Origin: an uncultured Paludibacter sp.
Lineage (GTDB): Bacteria > Bacteroidota > Bacteroidia > Bacteroidales > Paludibacteraceae
DNA: 56,696 nucleotides
Direction: 5' to 3'
Assembly: GCA_937927845.1 (NCBI GenBank)
Contig: CALFXE010000084.1
Span: forward strand, 1 to 56,696
Shown: one piece after another, positions 43,269 to 52,638 of the stretch
Position numbering within the stretch: position 1 is the stretch's first letter
Layout: each line of letters starts with the position of its first letter
Position numbers and translations under genes: made by a program
The notes under the pieces: model-generated
The model's input: the letters and a program-made list of their open reading frames with translations, nothing else
What the model was told of the DNA's origin: nothing
Database searches by the model: none

Positions 43269-45173
43269 CTAACTAATATCTCTAATTAGTTTCATATTTT
43301 TATCTTGAGTAAGTATTTTTTGATCTATTAAAAAGCGTACAACTTGAATAATTTTAGCTTCTTTTAAAGGAAGTTGACTTATAATTTCCTCTATGGATAA
43401 AGTTTTTGAACTTAATAATTCTAAAACAGCCAATCTTATTTTGTCGAAATCAGCCTCTGTAGCTTGCTGTTCTTTTTGCTTCAGACAGATGTCACACTGA
43501 CCGCAAGGTTTATTGTTCGTTTCGCCAAAATAAGCTAATAAAACCTGACTGCGACAGACATTTTGTTCTTTTACGTAGTCTAATACACTTTTTGCACGGT
43601 TTATATAACGTTCTTTCCTGTTATCGTATGCTTCTTTACCAAGATTTAATCTTTGTGGATCTTCCCTTTCGTGAATATAAGTTACAAAGGGTATCTTTTT
43701 GCGAGGAATAAATTGAATAACTCTTTCTTTCGATAATTCCATCAAAACATCGTATACCTTATCTTTATTCCAATTAAGGCGACCTGCAATTATTTCTTCG
43801 CTAATATATGCGTAATCAGTAAATAGACCTGTATATGAACGCAATAAAACATGTAACATCTTATCTTGATCCGCAGTGAATTTGATATTATACAGATCGT
43901 CTTTATTTACAATGACAAGCACTCTCGAACTATTGTCCTGTTCATCAGTAAGTTCCAAATAACCAGCCTGTTGCAATATCTTTAGTGAGTTATACGCAAC
44001 AAGCATAGGCAATTTGAATTTAGAACAAAAATCAGCTAAATCAAATGGAAAAACAGCATCTAAACCATAACCTTCAGCTATTTCATAATAATCTCCTAAT
44101 GCTTTATAAACCTTTCGAACCATATCCTTTTCAGGAAATGTATCGGCTACTCTTTTTCGCATCTTAGCAATATCACTATTATTAAACAGCACAACAGCAT
44201 ATGCCTTTTTCTCATCTCGTCCTGCTCTACCGGCTTCTTGAAAGTATGCTTCAAGAGAATCAGGCAAATCGAGATGAACAACTGTTCTAACTTCCGGTTT
44301 ATCAATGCCCATACCGAAAGCATTTGTCGAAACTATAACACGCGTTTCATCATTTTTCCATCTTTGTTGCCGTGCATCTTTAGTCTCATTCTTTAATCCC
44401 GCATGAAAATGCTCTGCAACAACACCATTCTGATTTAGAAAATCTGCAACTTCTTTAGTTTTTTTTCTATTTCGGACATAAACCACTGATGTGCCTTGCA
44501 CTTTATTCAAGATGTTAAGCAATTGATTATCCTTATTTTCGGTAGTTCTGACTATATAAGCCAAATTAGTGCGAAGAAAACTTTTCCTAAATACGTTTTT
44601 TTCTTTAAAATGAAGTTTATCTTGAATATCGTCTACAACCTCAAGAGTTGCAGTTGCAGTAAGTGCCAGAATCGGAGCATCAGGGATAATTTCACGTATA
44701 TCAGCAATTTTCAGATATGATGGGCGAAAATCATAACCCCATTGCGAAATACAATGAGATTCATCAACTGCTATCATACAGACTTTAGTTTGCTTAATTT
44801 TTTCAATAAATATTGATGTGGAAAGTCTCTCAGGTGAAACGTATAAAAACTTATATGCCTCGAAAACAGTATTTTCAAGCGTTAATAATATATCATCTTT
44901 CGACATGCCCGAATATATTGCAGCCGCAGGGATATTTCTTTTTTTAAGGTTTTCAACTTGGTCTTTCATTAAGGCTATCAGCGGAGTAACAACTATACAA
45001 ACACCTTCCATTACCATTGTCGGCACCTGAAATGTAAGAGATTTACCACCACCAGTCGGCATTAACCCAAGAGTATCCTTCCCAGAAGCAACGCTTTTTA
45101 TGATATTTCCCTGTAATGGTCGGAAGTCATCATACCCCCAATATTGTTTTAGTATGTTAAGATATTGCTGCAA
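43269..45173 (-). CDS. recQ: ATP-dependent DNA helicase RecQ
   Basis: 634 residues. Helicase motifs: GLMPTGGGKSLTFQ (Walker A), VDESHCISQWGYDFRP (motif II and the aromatic-rich loop), and EAYFQEAGRAGRD (motif VI). The zinc cluster is CRSQVLLAYFGETN..CGQCDIC, followed by a short winged helix. The C-terminus is another helix-turn-helix-like segment rather than an evident HRDC domain. Unwinds DNA in recombination repair. Confidence 0.95.
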   Translation of the reverse strand: MQQYLNILKQYWGYDDFRPLQGNIIKSVASGKDTLGLMPTGGGKSLTFQVPTMVMEGVCIVVTPLIALMKDQVENLKKRNIPAAAIYSGMSKDDILLTLENTVFEAYKFLYVSPERLSTSIFIEKIKQTKVCMIAVDESHCISQWGYDFRPSYLKIADIREIIPDAPILALTATATLEVVDDIQDKLHFKEKNVFRKSFLRTNLAYIVRTTENKDNQLLNILNKVQGTSVVYVRNRKKTKEVADFLNQNGVVAEHFHAGLKNETKDARQQRWKNDETRVIVSTNAFGMGIDKPEVRTVVHLDLPDSLEAYFQEAGRAGRDEKKAYAVVLFNNSDIAKMRKRVADTFPEKDMVRKVYKALGDYYEIAEGYGLDAVFPFDLADFCSKFKLPMLVAYNSLKILQQAGYLELTDEQDNSSRVLVIVNKDDLYNIKFTADQDKMLHVLLRSYTGLFTDYAYISEEIIAGRLNWNKDKVYDVLMELSKERVIQFIPRKKIPFVTYIHEREDPQRLNLGKEAYDNRKERYINRAKSVLDYVKEQNVCRSQVLLAYFGETNNKPCGQCDICLKQKEQQATEADFDKIRLAVLELLSSKTLSIEEIISQLPLKEAKIIQVVRFLIDQKILTQDKNMKLIRDIS

Positions 45174-45214
45174 GATGAATTTTAAGTTTATAAATCAATA
45201 AAAAACAATAGTAA

Positions 45215-45559
45215 TTATCTGATAAATTGTCCCTCAAAATGATTATTGGTTATGTAACAAATAAGATAACGGTTTTCTTCTTGCAAAAAGAAAATATACC
45301 AAGTGGTTACATGATTTGATTTATAAACTATATATTTCATGCCTACTTGATATTGTGAAAAATAATGTGGAGCATCAAATTTAGGTAAAACATCAATATA
45401 CTTTTCTACAAATTCTTTCATTTCTGTAATGTAAACTAAAGCAGACTCTACAAAACTAAAATAATTGTTTTCAAATAGTATATCAATTAGGTTATTAAGA
45501 TATGTGTTGACCTCCTTTTTGTACCTAATTACAGGTTTACTTCTCTTTTCGGTTTTCAC
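45215..45559 (-). CDS. RelE/ParE-like toxin candidate
   Basis: 114 residues. The pattern of an N-terminal helix pair (YLNNLIDILFENNYFSFVESALVYITEMKEFV), a strand TTWYIFF and the tail RYLICYITNNHFEGQFI resembles ParE-like toxins common in Bacteroidota. It overlaps the gene upstream by 23 bases, as in toxin-antitoxin operons. Function inferred from shape and arrangement. Confidence 0.6.
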   Translation of the reverse strand: MKTEKRSKPVIRYKKEVNTYLNNLIDILFENNYFSFVESALVYITEMKEFVEKYIDVLPKFDAPHYFSQYQVGMKYIVYKSNHVTTWYIFFLQEENRYLICYITNNHFEGQFIR

Positions 45560-45719
45560 TCCACAATTTTTCGATATGCTTATGAGATAATTTCACAAAC
45601 TCCTCTCCCGAAATTGCATCTTGCCATTGGTTATCAAAATGCAATTTATTATCATTCATTTTCTTTCTAATGTTAGAATGATTACATGATAATTGTAAAC
45701 TATTTACTAAAACTTTCAT
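45537..45719 (-). CDS. Antitoxin candidate of the ParE-like pair
   Basis: 60 residues from the ATG at 45719. Charged, with a C-terminal half (FDNQWQDAISGEEFVKLSHKHIEKLW) like small antitoxins that accompany this toxin type. A longer start at 45749 is rejected because it lies upstream of the TAACTTTG promoter box at 45737-45744. No clear DNA-binding fold is visible. Confidence 0.55.
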   Translation of the reverse strand: MKVLVNSLQLSCNHSNIRKKMNDNKLHFDNQWQDAISGEEFVKLSHKHIEKLWSENRKEK

Positions 45720-45736
45720 ACGATATAAATTTTTGA

Positions 45737-45744
45737 CAAAGTTA
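45737..45744 (-). promoter_or_regulatory. -7 box of the toxin-antitoxin pair
   Basis: TAACTTTG on the minus strand; transcription would start near 45730, only about ten bases before the antitoxin ATG at 45719. Confidence 0.55.
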
Positions 45745-45767
45745 ATCAAATATTTTTCATAAAAAAG

Positions 45768-45977
45768 TTAATCTTCCCCATTAACTTCATCAAGTATTTC
45801 CTGAATATCATCTAAACAAGCTCCACATACAGCTCCGATACCAATAGCGTCAACTACATCTTCTATAGTTTTACAATCGTTTTCTTTAATGCCTTGAATG
45901 ACATCGTTTTTAGATATTTCGAGGCAAGCACAAATTATTGGATTATCAGGAGTATCTGTCATATCGTTTGTTTTCAC
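45768..45977 (-). CDS. BFD-like [2Fe-2S]-binding protein
   Basis: 69 residues with the spacing of a bacterioferritin-associated ferredoxin-like domain: CAC near residue 17 and VCGAC near residue 50 supply four cysteines for a [2Fe-2S] cluster. Such small proteins donate electrons in iron mobilisation or nitrogen metabolism. Acidic overall. No ferritin gene is adjacent, so its partner is unknown. Confidence 0.88.
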   Translation of the reverse strand: MKTNDMTDTPDNPIICACLEISKNDVIQGIKENDCKTIEDVVDAIGIGAVCGACLDDIQEILDEVNGED

Positions 45978-46023
45978 ATAAAACGCTTAAAATCAAAAAA
46001 TGTTTTAATGATTACTAATGTAA

Positions 46024-46070
46024 AAATCGCAGGTTAGCTAAAAAATTGAATCTTGCTTAACCTGCGATTT
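46024..46070 (-). terminator. Terminator after the outer-membrane protein gene
   Basis: A stem of about 15 pairs (AAATCGCAGGTTA..GC with GC..TTAACCTGCGATTT, one bulge). It lies 29 bases beyond the stop of the minus-strand gene ending at 46099. Confidence 0.75.
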
Positions 46071-46098
46071 ATTTAAAAGACTATCTTCAAGTCGCTAT

Positions 46099-47010
46099 TT
46101 AAAAATAAAACATCATATAAAGCTTACCACCTAAATTATCAGTGCCAAAAGCGAATCCATTACTGCCTGGTGAAAGCAATTCTGTTCGCTTTTCTACCTT
46201 ATTGGTAAGCGTATTAAATCCCTCTTGTTCCTGATATGATTGGCGACTAAACATTTGCAGCGCATAAAGACTTACTTCTCCACCTAATGATAGATGTGAT
46301 GATATGAAATACTCTACTCCAACTACAGCTCCCAAGCCTACAAAAAGATTATTGCCATCATGATACCTTCCAGTAACATAAGCCTGAGTCCAATAAGGAA
46401 CAGCTATAGGAGTAGGAGGTACATTAAAAAGCCCTGCCGTTCTTGATGGCGTTTGATTGATTTCTGTAATTAAGTTTGCATATTCATAAGTATCGGTAGT
46501 TCTTTCAAATCCAAAGATTAAGTCTGCACCCGCATAACCTTGTATACGATTATACCCTCTTCTCCACTCAGATCCTAAAGCTATTTCCATACCTGTACGG
46601 TGATGTTTATATACATCGATTAACTTAGCTTCTGATAAAGGATCGTGGAAAAAAGCAGCATCATCTCTTATATATAGTTTTTGATTATAAGTCCTGCCAA
46701 GTGTAGCAAAACTTAAACGTAAAGCCATATTATCTGTATACATATACTTCCCTCTGATAGCTAAATTAGGTGCAAATGGTCCTGCAATTAAAACAGGCTC
46801 ACCGCCAAATGAATTTAAGCTATTGAAAGTATTGCCGTTGAACATATTACCTACATAATCTAATACAGGTACTAAATCAATACCTAACCCAATGTCGCCA
46901 GCTTTTGGTAATATGGGAGTTTCCCTTGTTTGTTTATCTTCAGCAACAACATGTATGGATACTAAAACCAACAAGGAAGCTAAGATTATTTTAATATTCT
47001 GTAATTTCAT
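46099..47010 (-). CDS. Outer-membrane beta-barrel protein
   Basis: 303 residues. A signal peptide (about 1-23, ending VVAED) precedes a run of alternating amphipathic strands typical of a small porin-like barrel (NMALRLSFATLGRTY, GMEIALGSEWRRGYNR, FVGLGAVVGVEYFISSHLSLGGEVSLYAL, and a final strand KLYMMFYF ending in Phe, the outer-membrane insertion signal). No enzyme motif. It is 45 bases downstream of a lipoprotein gene with which it is probably co-transcribed. Confidence 0.82.
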   Translation of the reverse strand: MKLQNIKIILASLLVLVSIHVVAEDKQTRETPILPKAGDIGLGIDLVPVLDYVGNMFNGNTFNSLNSFGGEPVLIAGPFAPNLAIRGKYMYTDNMALRLSFATLGRTYNQKLYIRDDAAFFHDPLSEAKLIDVYKHHRTGMEIALGSEWRRGYNRIQGYAGADLIFGFERTTDTYEYANLITEINQTPSRTAGLFNVPPTPIAVPYWTQAYVTGRYHDGNNLFVGLGAVVGVEYFISSHLSLGGEVSLYALQMFSRQSYQEQEGFNTLTNKVEKRTELLSPGSNGFAFGTDNLGGKLYMMFYF

Positions 47011-47055
47011 TCTGTAATAATTTATATTTTACATAAGAGTTTAATGCGCGCTAAA

Positions 47056-48522
47056 CTATTGATTTATAATAGCATTCCAATTATAGAAGCCCCAACCTGT
47101 AGGTGCTATATTCGGAGTAAAGAACATTTTTGCAGATATTGCAACTTCATAAATATTGCCTTCTTCGCTCTTGACTACAATCTTATCATTTGCATTGTTT
47201 GCATAAAAGTATCTTCCTTTGATGGTGCTCTCCTCGTCAGTAGATGTATTTGGATGGTGTATGAAGTTCACACTAACCTCATCATCTTCAGGTATAATAC
47301 TGATGGTTCTTGATGCAGGTATTGTAGCACTTGGTAAAGTAAAGGTAAACTCTCCGGCGGCATCCGTTACATAATCATAGCTGATACCATTAACACTTAC
47401 TTTTACATCACGATTGCGAGCAGATGTCCAGCTTGCTTCCCAGTTAGAGGTGCTGTTGTTTTTTGATTGTACTGCTAATTTAACAGCTCCCTTAATGGTT
47501 AAAGAATGTGTGCTATTAGTCACTACAGTCCAGCCCGGTAAATCATCTGACCATGTTTCAGGTTTGCCTAAAGATGGTAATCCGTTATTGTAATTTGGTG
47601 TGAACTTTAAATATTGCCTTCCTACATCACAAGGTATTCCTTCCACAATATTAATTAAAGTAAGAGGGAAACCGGTAGCGTTCGTAGTTAAATACGCACC
47701 CTTTAGATTGATGGATTCCCCCGGTTTTGAATAATGAGTATAGTCTTCTTTAGCAAAACCTAAAGTGGAAATTTTATTAATTCTAAAGCCATCTTTATAA
47801 GATTTTAAAGGAATAGTCAGACTGTAATCCCCATTAGTATTGGTAGTTGCACCATACGTAAATGTTTGAGGAGAGCCAAACGGATCATAGACAATTTCTA
47901 ATTCTACTGTACGAGATGGTGCTGCTTGGTAAGCTCCAACTCGATAAGCCGACTCATAAGCCAACTGTACATTCCCACTTAAAGTAATTTCTTTTTCAAA
48001 GCCTTCAAGATCAATAACCGTGGAATTATACTCTATGTGATTAGGGAATGAAAAAGCTCCTGGTTTAAGCCCGGTAAGGGGAGGTAGTGATATTTCATAT
48101 TTTCTTAATTCTGTTTTGAAGACGGGTTTGTAATCTTCCATACCTTCATACGTGTTAAAGTTGGCCGTAAATACTTCTAATCTGAGATTAGCCGTAATAC
48201 CTACACTAATCGTTGGAATCTCAATTGAAAATTCACCGTTTTCATCTGTTTCTGTTTCGAAGATTTTATTACCTGTAGACCCGCTAACATACTGACTATA
48301 AGCTACTTCGACAAACACTTTACGCCCTGCCGCCGGTCTGGTTGTCTCTAAGGTATAATTAGTAGATTCTGCATCTACCCCTGTATTATACACTACTTTA
48401 CCTGAAATTGTAACAAAATTCTCAATAGAGGACAGATTTAACTCTGATTGCTCTTCAGTACATCCATGCAGGACGAACAAACTTGTTGCTAAAAACAAGA
48501 TAATAAAGCTCTTAAAATTCAT
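47056..48522 (-). CDS. Lipoprotein with three repeated beta-sandwich domains
   Basis: 488 residues, lipobox VLHGC (Cys at about 21). Three similar units begin TISGKVVYN (about 38), TLSGNVQLA (about 178) and TIKGAVKLA (about 340), each followed by an R(K/T)V..V/L strand and a D/TxxGxF/YS/T(I/L/F) turn (TDENGEFSIEI, TNTNGDYSLTI, TDAAGEFTFTL). This resembles carboxypeptidase-regulatory-like or Ig-like folds on exported proteins. Surface exposure and partnership with the barrel protein downstream are inferred from position only. Function unknown. Confidence 0.75.
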   Translation of the reverse strand: MNFKSFIILFLATSLFVLHGCTEEQSELNLSSIENFVTISGKVVYNTGVDAESTNYTLETTRPAAGRKVFVEVAYSQYVSGSTGNKIFETETDENGEFSIEIPTISVGITANLRLEVFTANFNTYEGMEDYKPVFKTELRKYEISLPPLTGLKPGAFSFPNHIEYNSTVIDLEGFEKEITLSGNVQLAYESAYRVGAYQAAPSRTVELEIVYDPFGSPQTFTYGATTNTNGDYSLTIPLKSYKDGFRINKISTLGFAKEDYTHYSKPGESINLKGAYLTTNATGFPLTLINIVEGIPCDVGRQYLKFTPNYNNGLPSLGKPETWSDDLPGWTVVTNSTHSLTIKGAVKLAVQSKNNSTSNWEASWTSARNRDVKVSVNGISYDYVTDAAGEFTFTLPSATIPASRTISIIPEDDEVSVNFIHHPNTSTDEESTIKGRYFYANNANDKIVVKSEEGNIYEVAISAKMFFTPNIAPTGWGFYNWNAIINQ

Positions 48523-48678
48523 AAATTAATTTTTTAGTTAGTAATTATTTTTATTTGTAAAAAGAAAGTGCTAAGATAATTGTTTTTTTACAATTATTTA
48601 TATAAAAGTGATGATTTTTCAATTTATTTTAAAGCATGTTTACTTAATTCTCATTTTCATGGTTTTCAATAAAAAATG

Positions 48679-48686
48679 TATATTTG
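48679..48686 (+). promoter_or_regulatory. -7 box of the subtilase gene
   Basis: TATATTTG, an exact TAnnTTTG box, 19 bases before the start codon at 48706. Confidence 0.5.
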
Positions 48687-48705
48687 TATCGATTATTTAT
48701 AGCTA

Positions 48706-50358
48706 ATGATAATAAACAATAACACAATAAGATACACACTATTACTTATATATATATTCATACTAATAAGTAATATTTTCCCTGCTGATAAGTATTTTTT
48801 TTACATTCAGCTTGCAGATAAGAATAATTCCGAATTTTCATTAGATAACCCATCAGAGTATCTAAGTTCCAAATCTCTTCAAAGGCGTATTGAACAATCT
48901 ATATCGATTGACTCGACTGATTTACCGGTAAATTCAAGCTATATTTCTCAAATAGAGGCTAAAGGTGTGAATGTTCACTCTAAAAGTAAATGGATGAATG
49001 GTGTTACTGTTATGATGGAAGATACATCTATAGTGAGTTCTATTCGAGAGTTGTCGTTTGTTAAGGAGGCAAAATATACAGGCAAAATATTATCTACTCC
49101 ATCAGAAGCTCCTCGTCGTACTAAACGAGTAAAAAATGAATTTAATTATGGCTCAGCAGCAGCTCAGACAAATCAGTTAAATGGCTCTGTATTACATAAT
49201 TTAGGCTATACCGGTAAAAATATTCTGATTGGAGTAATAGATGCAGGGTTTAAAAATGTTGATACTAATATTGCTTTCGACAGCTTACGATTACAAAACA
49301 GACTGATTGGTGAAAAAAGTATTATAAGTCATGATATTGATGTTTATCAGGAAGATGCACACGGTGCAAATGTTTTGTCTATTATGACTGCTAATTTGCC
49401 TTCTCAGTTTTTGGGTGTTGCACCACATGCATCTTATTTGTTGATACAAACTGAATATGTACCTTCTGAATATCTTTTCGAGGTTGACTTTTGGGTAAGT
49501 GGAATTGAATATGCTGACAGTGCGGGTGTTGACATAGTAAACTCATCACTTGGATATTTTGAGTTCGATGATGCATCATTAAACTACACTTATTCCGACA
49601 TGAATGGTATGGTTTCGAGAGCAAGTCGCGCTGCAAATATGGCTTCGCAAAAAGGTATTATTGTATGCTCAAGTGTCGGCAATGAAGGCACAAATCCCTG
49701 GAAATACATATCGGCACCTTCTGATGCTGATGGTATTTTAACGGTTGGAGCAGTAAATACCGGCGGAACAATTGCTTCATGGTCGTCATATGGTCCGACT
49801 GTCGATGAAAGAATAAAACCGGATGTCTGTGCTGTCGGCTGGGGCAATTCACTCGTAAACCAATCAGGCAGCGTTGTTACTGGCAGTGGCACTTCCTATT
49901 CATCTCCAATTATTACGGGTATGACTGCTTGTTTTCTTCAGTATTGCAAAGAAAACTTGCCGGGTGCATATAGTGTCGATTTTATTAGACAACACATTAT
50001 TGCATCTTCGAGTAAATATACAAATCCTGATGATAGATACGGATATGGCATACCTGATTTCAATAAAGTGATCAACCAAGTTATCACCAACTCGCAATTA
50101 GAACTTAATGATAATAAATACATTAGTTTTAAATACGATTATAACTTAAAAGAATTGAATATCAGCTTGAATTCAATGATAGAAATAGAATTTGCCACAA
50201 TAAGTTTTGTTAATGTAACCGGTAATATAGTTTTAACTCTACCTGTCAGAAGCAAGAATGAAATAATCAGTCTGGCTAGCCTGTCAAAAGGTGTTTATAT
50301 TATCCAAATCAATGATAAATCAAAACGTATAGTCTCAAAAATCATCATTCCTGAATAA
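48706..50358 (+). CDS. S8-family serine peptidase with T9SS sorting domain
   Basis: 550 residues. A signal peptide (about 8-26) and a propeptide-like region precede the subtilase domain. Catalytic triad: Asp in IGVIDAGF (about 176), His in DAHGANV (about 218) and Ser in GTSYSSPII (about 395). The last 70 residues (LNISLNSMIEIEFATISFVNVTGNIVLTL...LSKGVYIIQINDKSKRIVSKI) form a type A T9SS domain, so the enzyme is exported and surface-attached or released. It is 6 bases before xseA, an unusual but probably chance operon partner. Confidence 0.93.
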   Translation: MIINNNTIRYTLLLIYIFILISNIFPADKYFFYIQLADKNNSEFSLDNPSEYLSSKSLQRRIEQSISIDSTDLPVNSSYISQIEAKGVNVHSKSKWMNGVTVMMEDTSIVSSIRELSFVKEAKYTGKILSTPSEAPRRTKRVKNEFNYGSAAAQTNQLNGSVLHNLGYTGKNILIGVIDAGFKNVDTNIAFDSLRLQNRLIGEKSIISHDIDVYQEDAHGANVLSIMTANLPSQFLGVAPHASYLLIQTEYVPSEYLFEVDFWVSGIEYADSAGVDIVNSSLGYFEFDDASLNYTYSDMNGMVSRASRAANMASQKGIIVCSSVGNEGTNPWKYISAPSDADGILTVGAVNTGGTIASWSSYGPTVDERIKPDVCAVGWGNSLVNQSGSVVTGSGTSYSSPIITGMTACFLQYCKENLPGAYSVDFIRQHIIASSSKYTNPDDRYGYGIPDFNKVINQVITNSQLELNDNKYISFKYDYNLKELNISLNSMIEIEFATISFVNVTGNIVLTLPVRSKNEIISLASLSKGVYIIQINDKSKRIVSKIIIPE

Positions 50359-50364
50359 AAAAAC

Positions 50365-51612
50365 ATGGACATAAAATCATATTCTTTATTTGAACTTACT
50401 CAGTTTATTAACAGTGTTGTAAAAGTTAATTTCGAAGAATCTATATGGATTAGAGCTGAAATCAGTGAGTTCCGAGAGCATTCAAACGGTCATTGTTATC
50501 TTGAATTTATTGAAAAAGACTCACATACAGATACTTTAAAAGCAAAGATTCGTGGCAATATATGGGTGAACACTTACAGAATGATAAAATCTTATTTTGA
50601 AGAAAATACTGGTCAAACGCTGAAAGCGGGATTAAAGGTTTTAGTTGCTGTGACTGTGGAGTTTCATGATGTGTTTGGATTAAGTCTGAATGTAAAAGAT
50701 ATCGACCCTACTTTTACCTTAGGAGAATTGGCAAAGCGGCGACAAGAAATTATTCGCCTGCTAGAAAAAGATGGTGTAATTGATATGAACAAAGGACTTC
50801 AAATACCAGTCTTACCGCAACGCATCGCAATTATATCATCAGCTACAGCAGCAGGATATGATGATTTCTGTAATCAATTAGACAACAACTCTGAAGGCTT
50901 TATCTTCTACAGGAAACTATTTCCCGCAATAATGCAAGGCGATCAGGCTGCCGATTCCATAATCGAGGCATTAGATAAAATTAGTTATCATATTGATAAA
51001 TTTGATGTGGTAGTTATGATTAGGGGTGGTGGAGCAACAACCGACTTGGCATGTTTCGACTCATATGAATTAGCTTCTCACTGTGCACAGTTTCCTTTGC
51101 CTGTTATTGCCGGTATCGGTCATCAGCGCGACTTATCCATTGTCGATTTGGTGGCACATACTTCTGTAAAAACTCCGACTGCCGCAGCTACATTACTTAT
51201 TGATACTATGCAAAATGCTGAGACTAATCTATTAGATACATATACGGCAATTTACCAATTACTTAGGCAAAAGATACAAAATCATCAAAAGAAAGTAACT
51301 GATTTCGGCTGGAGAATAAGGCACGCACTTTTAAATAAGTCATCAGCAAAAAAGATATTCTTAGAAAAGCAAAAATCGAGACTTACACAATCAATCCGAC
51401 TTGCAATTTCAAATGAAACAAACAAACTTATGCTTATTGAGAGTAAGATTGAGCGACATTCTCCTTCTTTTCTATTAAAATACGGATATACAATCACAAC
51501 TCTTAATGGAAAAAGACTAACATCTATTGATGAAGTAAAAACCGGCGATATTATAAGAACTTATATTGCTGATGGTAATATAGAAAGTACTGTAAATGAA
51601 TGTAGGAAATAA
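50365..51612 (+). CDS. xseA: Exodeoxyribonuclease VII large subunit
   Basis: 415 residues. An N-terminal OB fold (about 1-100; FEESIWIRAEISEF, GHCYLEFIEKD) and the catalytic domain with the RGGGATTDLACFDSYELA signature (about 218-235), GIGHQRDLSIVDLVAH and the coiled-coil C-terminus. It degrades single-stranded DNA with the small subunit XseB. No xseB follows: the next gene overlaps by 17 bases and encodes a glycosyltransferase. Confidence 0.94.
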   Translation: MDIKSYSLFELTQFINSVVKVNFEESIWIRAEISEFREHSNGHCYLEFIEKDSHTDTLKAKIRGNIWVNTYRMIKSYFEENTGQTLKAGLKVLVAVTVEFHDVFGLSLNVKDIDPTFTLGELAKRRQEIIRLLEKDGVIDMNKGLQIPVLPQRIAIISSATAAGYDDFCNQLDNNSEGFIFYRKLFPAIMQGDQAADSIIEALDKISYHIDKFDVVVMIRGGGATTDLACFDSYELASHCAQFPLPVIAGIGHQRDLSIVDLVAHTSVKTPTAAATLLIDTMQNAETNLLDTYTAIYQLLRQKIQNHQKKVTDFGWRIRHALLNKSSAKKIFLEKQKSRLTQSIRLAISNETNKLMLIESKIERHSPSFLLKYGYTITTLNGKRLTSIDEVKTGDIIRTYIADGNIESTVNECRK

Positions 51613-52594
51613 AGTGCTAATCGCACCTATTAATTGGGGCTTAGGTCATGCAACACGCTGCATACCAATAATCAATAAACTTATTGCGGATGATCATAAA
51701 ATAATCATTGCTTCAGATGGTCATCCTTTATGTTTATTAAAAAATGAGTTTTCTGATAAGTTTCCTAATTTAACGTACATCGAACTTCCATCTTATAATA
51801 TCAAGTACAGCAAAAAAAAATCTCAAGTATTCGCAATGATATACAATATACCTAAAATACTGTACGGTATCTATCGCGAACATTTCTATCTAAAAAAAAT
51901 CATCAAACAACATCAAATTAACACAGTTATTTCAGACAATAGATTTGGATTGTGGAGTAAAACAATACAATCTATTTACATAACTCATCAGTTGATGATA
52001 AAAGCTCCTGCAAATCTTAAATTTTTAGAGCCGATTTTATGGTTAATTCATCGTTTCTTCATAAACAAATATAATGAATGTTGGATTCCTGATTATGAGG
52101 GAGAAGACAATTTAAGTGGTGATTTATCACATAAATACCCTTTACCAAAAAACGCTAAGTTCATCAACCCTCTTTCAAGATTTTATGGTATAGACATTAA
52201 GGATATTGACACAAAAAAGGATATTTTTGATGTTGTAGTGATAATATCAGGACCTGAACCTCAGCGAACGATATTTGAGAAACAGATGGTTGAAAAATAT
52301 TCTAATTCAGAAGACAAAACATTAATAATACAGGGACTACCTAAAGACACAAATCACTTTACACATGAAAATTCTGAAAATAAAAATCTGTATATACTAT
52401 CTCATTTGGATACTAAAAACTTAGCCATCTGCCTTATAAATGCTCATAAAATTGTATGTCGCTCCGGTTATAGTACAATTATGGATTTGCATGCACTCAA
52501 TTGTTTGCATAAAGCCGAATTAATCCCTACACCCGGGCAGACCGAACAAGAATATTTAGCTTATTATCATACAATTAAAAAGGGAGCTAAATAA
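51596..52594 (+). CDS. Glycosyltransferase-like protein (GT28/MurG-like fold)
   Basis: 332 residues. The N-terminal APINWGLGHATRCIPIINKL motif is the glycine-rich loop of GT-B enzymes; the C-terminal donor-binding region has CRSGYSTIMDLHALNC and LIPTPGQTEQEYLA. It looks like the Bacteroidota family annotated as glycosyl transferase family 28-like proteins. The end comes soon after the donor motif, perhaps 20-40 residues earlier than relatives (from memory), so the C-terminus may be shortened. Overlaps xseA by 17 bases. Confidence 0.75.
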   Translation: MNVGNKVLIAPINWGLGHATRCIPIINKLIADDHKIIIASDGHPLCLLKNEFSDKFPNLTYIELPSYNIKYSKKKSQVFAMIYNIPKILYGIYREHFYLKKIIKQHQINTVISDNRFGLWSKTIQSIYITHQLMIKAPANLKFLEPILWLIHRFFINKYNECWIPDYEGEDNLSGDLSHKYPLPKNAKFINPLSRFYGIDIKDIDTKKDIFDVVVIISGPEPQRTIFEKQMVEKYSNSEDKTLIIQGLPKDTNHFTHENSENKNLYILSHLDTKNLAICLINAHKIVCRSGYSTIMDLHALNCLHKAELIPTPGQTEQEYLAYYHTIKKGAK

Positions 52595-52638
52595 TCAGCC
52601 CCCTCATGTTAACTAAACTAAACTAATCTTATTACACC

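Noticed and set aside
49391..50123. Minus-strand frames opposite the subtilase
   Set aside because: They lie across the catalytic Ser region and the segment following it in the real gene; no independent support.
52580..52604. Hairpin AGGGAGCT/AGCCCCCT at the end of the glycosyltransferase gene
   Set aside because: Overlaps the stop codon, has a mismatch and no T run; too weak to call a terminator.
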